Below are positions 52,443 through 59,517 of a stretch of 64,000 nucleotides of DNA, one piece after another. Made by a program: the position numbers and the translations under genes. A model generated the notes under the pieces. That model searched no databases, was not told the origin of the DNA, and saw nothing but the letters and a program-made list of their open reading frames with translations. Where the stretch lies: positions 45,818 to 109,817 of the forward strand of contig JAQTTH010000016.1 in assembly GCA_028710895.1 (NCBI GenBank). The letters run 5' to 3'. Each line of letters starts with the position of its first letter. Position 1 is the first letter of the stretch. Source of the stretch: Paludibacter sp. (GTDB lineage Bacteria; Bacteroidota; Bacteroidia; Bacteroidales; Paludibacteraceae).

Positions 52443-53372
52443 TCAGCGTTTGAGTAGCTCGTTATAAACATTCAGGTAAGTAGGAGTAGGGATTCCGAGC
52501 TTTTTACCCAATTCCACCACACTACCCGTCAATCCGTGTACCTCAGTTGTTTTTCCGGCTTTAAAATCGCTGTGCATCGACGAGGTTGTTTCAAAAGGTA
52601 ACTTCTCAAGCTGATGAATCACTTTATCAATGACTGTTCGTTCAATTTCAGCACCTTCGGCGTTTGCAATTAAAATCAATTCTTCCAACATGCTTACCAG
52701 GGTAGCTTTTCGTGTTTCGTCGGTCAATAATGCTCCAAAGCTGACATTGAAATAAGAGGTGAGCGATGCCGTTGATGAAATAAAGAAGAACTTGGTCCAG
52801 ATAACATGCAATATGTTTTCGTAAAAAGTGGCATCAATACCGGCCTCTTTCAGCAGACTTTCAAAACCGGTTAGACGCTCATTGGTTTGTTTATGCTCGT
52901 ACCCAAAATTAAACCGGTGTACACCACCCGAACTTTCTACTACTCCGGGTTCATTGAGTCGTGCCACAATGTAACAACAGCCCTGCCACACCTCAGTTCC
53001 GGGCAATAAAGTCCGAATACGATCCGAATTATCAATCCCGTTCAACAAAGGCAGAACGACCGTGTTTGCACCCACAATGGGCTTAATTTGAGCTACTGTT
53101 GAATCAAGATCATAACTCTTCGGAGTCATGATAATATAATCAGCTGTGCCAATTTCAGCTACATTATCAGTTGCAAGCGTTGGGTGAACCTGAAATGTTC
53201 CTTTCTCGGTAATCAGTGTCAGTCCCTTTTCCTGAATCTTTTTCAGATGTGCTCCTCGAGCCACAAAATAGATTTCAATGTCCGGATTATCGGCATATTT
53301 TTTTGCCAGCAATCCGCCATAATACCCGCCTACACCGCCGAGCCCTACGATAACTATCTTTATTTTATCCAT
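52443..53372 (-). CDS. panE: 2-dehydropantoate 2-reductase-like protein
   Basis: 309 residues from the ATG at 53372 (MDKIKIVIVGLGGVGGYYGG); the open frame runs 13 codons further upstream. The N-terminal Rossmann motif GLGGVGGYYGGLLA binds NADP; the helical domain has VLPLLNGIDNSDRI, VWTKFFFISSTASLTSYF (catalytic lysine region) and STSSMHSDFKAGKTTEVHGLTG, typical of ketopantoate reductase. It makes pantoate for coenzyme A. Some family members act on other 2-oxoacids, so the pathway role is probable and not certain. Confidence 0.88.
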   Translation of the reverse strand: MDKIKIVIVGLGGVGGYYGGLLAKKYADNPDIEIYFVARGAHLKKIQEKGLTLITEKGTFQVHPTLATDNVAEIGTADYIIMTPKSYDLDSTVAQIKPIVGANTVVLPLLNGIDNSDRIRTLLPGTEVWQGCCYIVARLNEPGVVESSGGVHRFNFGYEHKQTNERLTGFESLLKEAGIDATFYENILHVIWTKFFFISSTASLTSYFNVSFGALLTDETRKATLVSMLEELILIANAEGAEIERTVIDKVIHQLEKLPFETTSSMHSDFKAGKTTEVHGLTGSVVELGKKLGIPTPTYLNVYNELLKR

Positions 53373-53419
53373 ATTATTTATCCTTAAAAAACCGACTGCA
53401 AAGGTAGCCATAAAAAAAT

Positions 53420-53458
53420 AAAACTCTCAAAAAATTCAGAAGAACCTTCGGGAGTTTT
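53420..53458 (-). terminator. Terminator of the cation efflux gene
   Basis: AAAACTCTC (53420-53428) pairs with GGGAGTTTT (53450-53458), one wobble; on the minus strand ATTTTTTTAT follows. Confidence 0.7.
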
Positions 53459-53476
53459 ATAATCTGTTATATCATT

Positions 53477-54385
53477 TTAATCTTCAATATCGGGTTCAAA
53501 AAACACCCACTGCACTTCCGGAAAAGCTTTTTTGAGTTCTTTTTCGCAGACGTTTATATTTTTGATCATCAATTCAATCGACTCTGTTTTAGCCATGTTG
53601 GCTTTGGCAGCAACCATTATCTGAGCACCCAGTTGAAGGGTTATAATATTGAATATGCGATCTATTTCGGGGCGGGCTTCCAGAAAAAGTTGAATCTCGG
53701 TACGAATGGCTTCGTCGGCACTTTGTCCAATCAACAAGCCTTTTACTTTTGCTGCCACAAAAAAGGATACAAAAACAAGCAACACACCAATTCCGATACT
53801 ACCAATGGAGTCGTAAATAGGATTACCCGTTACATAGGCCATTATAACCGAAACAAGGGCAAAGAGCAATCCAAACAAAGCTGCTACATCTTCGCCAAAA
53901 ACAACTACCAATTCACTTTGGCGCGTATTTTTTATCCACTGCCACAGGCTTTGTTTCTTTTTGATTGTTTTGATTTGGGTTATGCAACCCCACAACGAAG
54001 CACCTTCCAATATCATGCTCACCGACAGTACAACGATGGCAATAAGCGGATTTTTCACTTCTTCGGTTGAATGAAGTTTGTGAACTCCCTCGTAAATGGA
54101 GAATAATCCGCCCATGCTAAACAGCATCAGCGCCACTATGAACGACCAGAAATAAATAGCTTTTCCGTAACCCAGTGGGTGCTCGTGGTCGGGTTTCTTT
54201 TTGGCAGCTCTAAGTCCTAAAAACAACAGTCCCTGATTGCCGCAATCGGCAAAAGAGTGAATAGATTCGGCGAGCATGGCACCTGAACCGGTAATAACAG
54301 CAGCAATGGTCTTGGTTATGGCAATACCTAGGTTAGCCGATAAAGCAAAAATAATGGATTTGACGGATGCGTTTTGATGCGACAT
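53477..54385 (-). CDS. Cation diffusion facilitator (CDF) family transporter
   Basis: A 302-residue CDF protein with about six membrane segments. The metal-site helix is AESIHSFADCGNQGLLFLGL (His and Asp), and a second site lies in VVFGEDVAALFGLLFALVSV. YDSIGSIGIGVLLV continues the fifth segment, and the C-terminal cytoplasmic domain ends in FFEPDIED. This resembles the zinc/iron-exporting CDF group. It exports divalent metal ions in exchange for protons. Single gene, upstream neighbour is the HTH regulator 46 bp away in the same direction, so cotranscription with the regulator is possible. Confidence 0.9.
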   Translation of the reverse strand: MSHQNASVKSIIFALSANLGIAITKTIAAVITGSGAMLAESIHSFADCGNQGLLFLGLRAAKKKPDHEHPLGYGKAIYFWSFIVALMLFSMGGLFSIYEGVHKLHSTEEVKNPLIAIVVLSVSMILEGASLWGCITQIKTIKKKQSLWQWIKNTRQSELVVVFGEDVAALFGLLFALVSVIMAYVTGNPIYDSIGSIGIGVLLVFVSFFVAAKVKGLLIGQSADEAIRTEIQLFLEARPEIDRIFNIITLQLGAQIMVAAKANMAKTESIELMIKNINVCEKELKKAFPEVQWVFFEPDIED

Positions 54386-54430
54386 AATGCTTAATTAAAT
54401 TTCAGCACAAAGTTAATGATTTTATTCCTA

Positions 54431-54784
54431 TCAACCCTTATTAATTTCGTCCTGAATGAGTTTTTCGATGGCCAACAGCTTGTCGAGTGGAACCGAGTTG
54501 AGGGAACGGGTAAGATCCATTACTTTTTCGGTGCGCATGAGTGGGGCTAATGGATGGGTGGTTGGGTCGGATACGTTTTTCTCCGGAATCCACTGCAAAA
54601 GGTCATTGGGTGTACAAAGAAAGAGTTCGCATAACCGATGTACGTCATCGAGATTCAATCTGCGGAAGTTGTTTCGCACAACGCGGGTGGCAAACTTATC
54701 GGAGAAACCATGCTGAACGAGATACTTTGAAGGTGTATTAATACCTTTGGCCTTAAAAAGCCGGGTGAAGTTGAAGTGTAACAT
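54431..54784 (-). CDS. Small Cro/C1-type helix-turn-helix regulator next to phased repeat array
   Basis: A 117-residue protein. Residues about 3-66 form a Cro/C1-like HTH: FNFTRLFKAKGINTPSKYLVQHGFSDKFATRVVRNNFRRLNLDDVHRLCELFLCTPNDLLQWIP, given here in parts: FTRLFKAKGINTPSKYLV, SDKFATRVVRNNFRRLNL (turn and recognition helix) and LDDVHRLCELFLCTPNDLLQ. A linker (about 70-84) leads to an amphipathic helical tail VMDLTRSLNSVPLDKLLAIE that could oligomerise. It is encoded immediately beside the 12-unit 21-bp repeat array, and its predicted promoter lies inside unit 1, so it is the best candidate to bind the array and control itself. Target binding is inference. Confidence 0.85.
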   Translation of the reverse strand: MLHFNFTRLFKAKGINTPSKYLVQHGFSDKFATRVVRNNFRRLNLDDVHRLCELFLCTPNDLLQWIPEKNVSDPTTHPLAPLMRTEKVMDLTRSLNSVPLDKLLAIEKLIQDEINKG

Positions 54785-54833
54785 AGTAATGATCTAAATT
54801 TATAGGTTTATATCCTGATAGGCAATAAGTTTA

Positions 54834-55085
54834 TCGTGCAAATATAGAAAAATATCGTCATGTTTATCAATATAGCCGTAAAAAATAGAAATATTATCGT
54901 ATTATGACTAAACTAAGTCGTATTATTCAATATTAATATCGTAATATATAAAAACTATTTCGTAGTATATATAAGCTGAGTCGTAATCTATATGATATAT
55001 ATCGTTTACTAATTAAACTAACTCGTATTATTACTAAATAATTTCGTACTATCTATAATATAAATCGTATTATATCTACTTTATG
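54834..55085 (+). repeat. Phased array of twelve 21-bp units with TCGTAnTAT core
   Basis: TCGT (once CCGT) begins at 54834, 54855, 54876, 54897, 54918, 54939, 54960, 54981, 55002, 55023, 55044 and 55065: eleven successive spacings of exactly 21 bp. Within the unit, positions 2-4 (CGT) are invariant, T1 11/12, A5 9/12, T7 9/12, A8 9/12, T9 10/12 and A15 11/12; other positions are diverged. Seven units carry a full TCGTAnTAT. A weaker TCCTGATAG at 54813 stays in phase. The core is not palindromic. The array fills the space between the HTH gene and the promoter of the sigma-factor operon. Confidence 0.93.
54839..54870 (-). promoter_or_regulatory. Predicted promoter of the HTH gene inside the array
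   Basis: On the minus strand TATATTTG (54839-54846) is a perfect -7 box and TTG (54868-54870) lies 21 bases upstream. Both fall within units 1 and 2 of the phased array. Leader of about 48 bases. Confidence 0.6.
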
Positions 55086-55153
55086 TATGAAAAATCAACT
55101 GTCAGGAAGTGAAATGAAAGAAATCAAATAGGAAATATGAATACTATACCTTT

Positions 55154-55161
55154 TATTTTTG
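55154..55161 (+). promoter_or_regulatory. -7 element of the 55218-57612 operon
   Basis: TATTTTTG fits TAnnTTTG, 56 bases before the start codon and 69 bases after the last array unit. No clear -33 TTTG, which would suit an activator-dependent promoter (inference). Confidence 0.5.
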
Positions 55162-55217
55162 AACGTTTTCCAATCTTGTGTGTATAACTTATCAAACAAT
55201 TTAAAAATTACCGTCAC

Positions 55218-56369
55218 ATGAAAACTTCAATGAAACTTATTCTCGGGCTGTTGCTTACGGCCTTTTCGCTTCAGGGCTTTGCCCAAAAACCGGAACCGGT
55301 GTATTCTGTCATACGTCAGATACGCGATTTCGAATGGTACGAACAACAGGCTAAAGCCTGGAAACAAGAAATTGACCGGGGTACAAAAGATAAAATGGCT
55401 TGGGTGTATTTTTTTAAAGCAAACAGGTATGCCCGCTTTAAGGATGAGAAAAAATGGGAGAGTAAGCTAGGTAGTTATTTTATGACTCAGGACAAAATAA
55501 TCAAATTGGCCGAAAAAGCAATTCCCAATTCGTTTGAATGTTACTTTTTGAAAGCCAACGATGATGCTGCCGGGAGTGGTTCTGGCGAAAGTAACATTCT
55601 GAAGGCACAAGCTTTGCGTCCTTACGATCCGCTTATTTTACCCTGGCTTATGAATTATTATCAGTTTAAGAATGATAAAGCCAACATAGAAATACTTAGT
55701 AAAAAATGGTTGGAAAGCAATGAAATGCCTCAGGAAATACTTACAACAGCCTACAATAATTTAGTATCTTTGGAACCAAATGCTATTTTGCTGACTAATG
55801 GCGATAATGATACATACCCTTACTGGGTATTGCAAAATGGACAGAACATAAGACCCGATGTGATGATTCTGAATATTTCATTGAGTGTGATTGACTCTTA
55901 TCGGGAAATATTATTTAAAAGTAATAATATTGCGGCTTTGAACATAACAAACGGTTCGGACAGACGATCGGAAACAATTATTAAACATATAGTTGAAAAT
56001 GTACAAGATCGTCCAATCTATGTAAGTGTTTTCACCGATCAGGATGTGTATAAGTCATACGCTGACAAGATGTATCTGGTAGGACTGTCGTATAAATATA
56101 GTAAAGAGCCGTTTGACAACTTAGCAGTTATACGCAACAATGTTGAGAATAAATATTTATTAGATTTTTTGAAACACGGTTTCTACAACAACTACGCACA
56201 AGCAGTAGTAAACCAAATGAGTACCGGATATTTGGCCATTTTTCTAAAATTATATGAGCATTATACTGCAAGTGGAGAAACTGTCAAAGCTCAAAAAATA
56301 AAGGAATTGGCGAAGCTAGTAGCTGAAAAAGGAAATACAACGGAATGGATGAAATACTTTGAGAAATAG
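55218..56369 (+). CDS. Exported protein with DUF2723-tail-like segment
   Basis: A 383-residue protein with a signal peptide (LILGLLLTAFSLQGFAQ). Helical, tetratricopeptide-like sequence fills about 25-190 (WVYFFKANRYARFKDEKKW, NSFECYFLKANDDAAG). The segment NAILLTNGDNDTYPYWVLQN, followed by RPDVMILNISLSVIDSYRE (about 190-235), closely resembles the soluble C-terminal part of DUF2723 glycosyltransferase-like membrane proteins, here without the membrane part. The function is unknown. The sigma-factor gene starts at the end of this gene, and the phased array lies upstream, so all three genes form one operon. Confidence 0.75.
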   Translation: MKTSMKLILGLLLTAFSLQGFAQKPEPVYSVIRQIRDFEWYEQQAKAWKQEIDRGTKDKMAWVYFFKANRYARFKDEKKWESKLGSYFMTQDKIIKLAEKAIPNSFECYFLKANDDAAGSGSGESNILKAQALRPYDPLILPWLMNYYQFKNDKANIEILSKKWLESNEMPQEILTTAYNNLVSLEPNAILLTNGDNDTYPYWVLQNGQNIRPDVMILNISLSVIDSYREILFKSNNIAALNITNGSDRRSETIIKHIVENVQDRPIYVSVFTDQDVYKSYADKMYLVGLSYKYSKEPFDNLAVIRNNVENKYLLDFLKHGFYNNYAQAVVNQMSTGYLAIFLKLYEHYTASGETVKAQKIKELAKLVAEKGNTTEWMKYFEK

Positions 56370-56373
56370 GCCA

Positions 56374-56955
56374 ATGGCGTTGTTTAAAAAGAACTACGAT
56401 ACAAAGTCCGACGAGGAACTGATGTCGCTGCTCACCCATGGTGGGCAGTCGGCGTTTGACGAGTTGTATAGGCGCTATTCCAAACCATTACTCAATTTTT
56501 TCTACCGCTTACTCAACGGCGATAGGCAAAAAGCAGAGGATTTGTTGCAGGATTTGTTTTTGAAAATCATAGAAAAACCTGAAAGTTTCGACGGTAATAA
56601 GAAATTCAACACCTGGTTTTACACATTGGCCAGTAATATGATTAAAAATGAATATCGCAGCCGGCAAATCAGAAGTGAGCACGAAAAGGAAACCCTGTCG
56701 ACAAGTAATGAGCCTTTTGAACTGAACAGCGAGAGTTTTGATAAGAGCCTGTTCAACAAACGGCTTGAAACGGAACTCGATAAAATGGACGTGGAAATGA
56801 GAACGCTTTTTGACCTTCGGTTTGTGGAGGAGATGAGCGTGAAACAGATAGCCGAGATAATGGATTGTAAGGAGGGGACGGTGAAATCGCGCTTGTTTTA
56901 CCTCACAAAGCAACTCTCGAAGAAATTAATGGTTTATAAACCCGAATTAAATTAA
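56374..56955 (+). CDS. RNA polymerase sigma-70 family (ECF-like) sigma factor
   Basis: 193 residues from the ATG at 56374 (an ATG at 56359 overlaps the previous stop). Region 2 spans about 22-92: FDELYRRYSKPLLNFFYRLL, DLLQDLFLKIIEKPESF and FNTWFYTLASNMIKNEYRSR. Region 4 spans about 130-185: VEMRTLFDLRFVEEMSVKQI, AEIMDCKEGTVKSRLFYLTK. No region 1.1 or 3, so it belongs to the ECF group and would direct polymerase to a separate promoter set, perhaps its own. Starts 4 bp after the exported protein gene; the presumed anti-sigma gene begins right after its stop codon. Confidence 0.92.
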   Translation: MALFKKNYDTKSDEELMSLLTHGGQSAFDELYRRYSKPLLNFFYRLLNGDRQKAEDLLQDLFLKIIEKPESFDGNKKFNTWFYTLASNMIKNEYRSRQIRSEHEKETLSTSNEPFELNSESFDKSLFNKRLETELDKMDVEMRTLFDLRFVEEMSVKQIAEIMDCKEGTVKSRLFYLTKQLSKKLMVYKPELN

Positions 56956-57612
56956 ATGAATATGGAAACAATTTCGAATACTGATTTTGACCGATTGGAG
57001 AAATTGCTCAAAACAAAACGGTTCGACGAATTGGATACGGCTGAAAAGGAATGGGTGAAAGCTGTTCTTTCGGAAGCAGAATATATTGCTATGGTGCCTT
57101 TGTATACTTCGCTAAATAATGACCTTAGTTATGCTGCTATAGAACCAACCAGCAATACAAAAACAGCATTGGACAAGGCTTTTGCAGCCAAGGCCAAGGG
57201 TAGGGGGCTGTTTCAGATGAAAATGCCGGTGTATCAGTCGGTGGCTGCTGCGTTGATCTTGTTTTTTGTTGGCTTTGGAATGAATAACAGACGAAATGTA
57301 GAGACGCGGATTGTTCACGACACATTTCAGGTGATTAAATACATAACTAAACCTGAGAATGCTGTGAAAATGGCAGCTAATGTTCCAAAACATGCTGCTA
57401 AAAGAGCGCGACAACTGATTACAGTTCCGACCCAGCATGTAGCGCCTGATGAAATAAGCGATAAGGTGGAAACAGTGTCCGAGTCGAACCCCGAGTTTGC
57501 CCGTCAGCAGGAGATAGCTATGACTAATATCTACAGGGTGCTGAACGAAAAGAATGGAAGCAGCATAGGTGGAGACACTGTTCTGCAACGCATGATGGTG
57601 ACTGTGTATTGA
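56956..57612 (+). CDS. Putative anti-sigma factor, single-pass membrane protein
   Basis: A 218-residue protein whose first codon follows the sigma-factor stop codon directly (a second ATG at 56962 is possible). N-terminal ~85 residues are helical and cytoplasmic (DFDRLEKLLKTKRFDELDTA, EKEWVKAVLSEAEYIAMVPL), one membrane segment lies at about 93-112 (SVAAALILFFVGFGM), and a 105-residue lysine-rich periplasmic part follows. No zinc-binding HxxxCxxC motif of ZAS anti-sigma factors is present. The layout and position are typical of Bacteroidota anti-sigma proteins, but I recognise no family. Confidence 0.65.
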   Translation: MNMETISNTDFDRLEKLLKTKRFDELDTAEKEWVKAVLSEAEYIAMVPLYTSLNNDLSYAAIEPTSNTKTALDKAFAAKAKGRGLFQMKMPVYQSVAAALILFFVGFGMNNRRNVETRIVHDTFQVIKYITKPENAVKMAANVPKHAAKRARQLITVPTQHVAPDEISDKVETVSESNPEFARQQEIAMTNIYRVLNEKNGSSIGGDTVLQRMMVTVY

Positions 57613-57616
57613 AAAC

Positions 57617-57654
57617 AAAAAAGGGACTCACCAATTAAGGTAAGTCCCTTTTTT
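57617..57654. terminator. Terminator of the sigma-factor operon
   Basis: Stem AAAAAAGGGACTCACC (57617-57632) with GGTAAGTCCCTTTTTT (57639-57654), one mismatch, 6-base loop, T run. Shares GGACTCACC and AAGTCC with the hairpin at 59441-59476. Confidence 0.88.
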
Positions 57655-57740
57655 CAATAAATGACACTTTATAACTTCATAAAGTCTGGTAATTCCGATT
57701 TTTCTTTTCAATTCTTTTTTTTAAGAGGGAGCTAATGCAA

Positions 57741-59243
57741 TTAATTCACAGTTGCTAAGCTGGTAGAGTTTAATATATAACTCTGGGAAGTCGAATTCCC
57801 AGTATATACACTTAAGGATGACGATAGAAATTTATTTGTTTTGGCTGCATCATATGCAACAATCTGATAGTATGAATATGTATAATTTGTCGATGACATT
57901 GCCAGTGTAAATAATATTTGCCCATTCGCGTCTGTTGTTCCAGAGGCTACCGCTTTCGATAAAAGATCATCTACAGAAGAAGTTGAGTTAGATGAAAGAT
58001 AAGGTACTAAAGCAACTTGAAGGTTTGAAAAAGGCGTTAGATCTGTTGGACTCGAAGTATAATAAACAGATGCTGTTTTGTTAAGCGTGATATTTATCCT
58101 TGAATACGCTACAGGGGCAAGGTTCGTTGGATTAATTGTGAAATTTACCTGTCTTGTTTCGCCTTGATAAACATTAAAATAACTGCTTGAGGATACAGAA
58201 AGTATACTGCATGCTGATTTATCGTCATTATAAGCAACAAAGATATAACTAATTCCACTTTTTAATGAAAAGGATATGTTACCGTCAGCATCCGTTTTTC
58301 CAGACAATTCAGTAGATTCAAGAAGTACAGATAGCGGAATGTATGAATCATAGACACTGCTTGGTATAGCTGCAACGTTTATTCCATCGAATGGAATTAG
58401 TGATGGTGAAGTGCTTGTAGGTACTGATATTGCCTTTTTTATTGTTAGATTATAAGTGCCAAACGCTGCGTTTAGCAATGTTTTTGAATCCAACGAATAA
58501 TTGTAATTAGCAGTTTCACCTTTATCACCTGTGTAAGTATACGACGATGAATAGGCTGAATAATTCAATTGACAGAAAACTGTTTTCGCATCGTTATATA
58601 CAACTGCAACATAGGATTTAAATGCAGGTACTTTTAGAGAAACATAGCCGGCATCATTTGTTTTGCCTGTAACTTCAGCTAACGATATGAATTTATTTGA
58701 ACTATAATACGATGGATTTGCGGAATAAGTAACATAAGATGCATAAGGGATAAACATAATATTCAGGTTATTGAATGCGCTAAGACTGACATTGCTGCTC
58801 GTTTTGGAAGTTTCTGCTTTTTTGAAATTGAAATTAAATGTGGTTGCATAATCTTCCGGATTAATGGTTATGTTTTTGTCAACGGCACTATTTATCTGAA
58901 ACTGCATGATAGGTTGGTAATTGAGACCGTTAACCCGTACAGAATCAATAAAGATGAAATAGGTGCCGGCTGCAACGTCGCCAAAATCAACTTTGCCATT
59001 TGCATCGGTAGACGTTGAATAAATGTATTGCAACGAAGAGAAAGAAGATGAAGAGGATGATAAAAGTGCCCTATCATACAACTTTACATTTACATTTGCT
59101 AGTGAAGTACCTTTGCTATCAACAACCTTTACAGTTAGTTTTGAACTTGTAACAAGTCGGAGGGTTAAATCATTGTCTAAACCATTTTGACAGGAAGTAA
59201 TCAAAAAAACTAAAAAAAACAGAGATAAGAGTTTTGTTTTCAT
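57741..59243 (-). CDS. Lipoprotein with repeated carboxypeptidase-regulatory-like domains
   Basis: A 500-residue lipoprotein (signal LLSLFFLVFLITSC, cysteine near residue 18). The mature part is serine/tyrosine/threonine-rich and holds at least four related beta-sandwich units, each with a phrase like NANGKVDFGDVAAGTYFIF, KTNDAGYVSLKVPAFKSYVA, KTDADGNISFSLKSGISYIF and TTDANGQILFTLAMSSTNYT, resembling transthyretin-like CarboxypepD_reg domains. These often bind partners or carbohydrates at the cell surface; no enzyme motif is present. Single gene, with similar hairpin terminators on both sides. Confidence 0.75.
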   Translation of the reverse strand: MKTKLLSLFFLVFLITSCQNGLDNDLTLRLVTSSKLTVKVVDSKGTSLANVNVKLYDRALLSSSSSSFSSLQYIYSTSTDANGKVDFGDVAAGTYFIFIDSVRVNGLNYQPIMQFQINSAVDKNITINPEDYATTFNFNFKKAETSKTSSNVSLSAFNNLNIMFIPYASYVTYSANPSYYSSNKFISLAEVTGKTNDAGYVSLKVPAFKSYVAVVYNDAKTVFCQLNYSAYSSSYTYTGDKGETANYNYSLDSKTLLNAAFGTYNLTIKKAISVPTSTSPSLIPFDGINVAAIPSSVYDSYIPLSVLLESTELSGKTDADGNISFSLKSGISYIFVAYNDDKSACSILSVSSSSYFNVYQGETRQVNFTINPTNLAPVAYSRINITLNKTASVYYTSSPTDLTPFSNLQVALVPYLSSNSTSSVDDLLSKAVASGTTDANGQILFTLAMSSTNYTYSYYQIVAYDAAKTNKFLSSSLSVYTGNSTSQSYILNSTSLATVN

Positions 59244-59440
59244 AATGTGTGAATTGCTTTCGCTTTTTTATTTATAATAATAGTAATTGTTTTTGTTTTT
59301 GTTTTAAATGTCCAATATTTCTGGTTGTATTCGGTTAAGTATATATTGAGCTAAATAAAGACTTACTTCCTGTAATTTCACATTGCAAAGATATGTTATT
59401 TTGGTAAAATAATAAAAAAAATATGTGTTTATATTGCAAT

Positions 59441-59476
59441 AAAAAACGGACTCACCGCAATGGCAAGTCCGTTTTT
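59441..59476. terminator. Terminator of mutB
   Basis: AAAAAACGGACTCACC (59441-59456) with GGCAAGTCCGTTTTTT (59462-59477), 5-base loop, T runs on both strands; ends the minus-strand mutA-mutB unit. Near copy of the hairpin at 57617-57654. Confidence 0.88.
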
Positions 59477-59483
59477 TCTTTCT

Positions 59484-59517
59484 TCAAGTCTCTCCATTTG
59501 GGGAGATTTAGAGGGGT
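59484..59517 (-). repeat. ACCCC-type extragenic repeat directly after mutB stop codon
   Basis: On the minus strand the mutB stop TAG runs straight into ACCCCTCTAAATCTCCCC, AAAT, GGAGAGA. CTCTCC/GGGGAG forms a small hairpin. Related to 9766-9794 after the hlyD stop codon. Confidence 0.5.

Noticed and set aside
54834..55085. CRISPR array
   Set aside because: The conserved core is only about 9 bases with 21-bp period; CRISPR needs repeats over 20 bp and spacers of 25-40 bp, and there are no cas genes.
54834..55085. Simple AT microsatellite
   Set aside because: Unit sequences outside the core are diverged while the phase never slips; slippage-type microsatellites show near-identical units.
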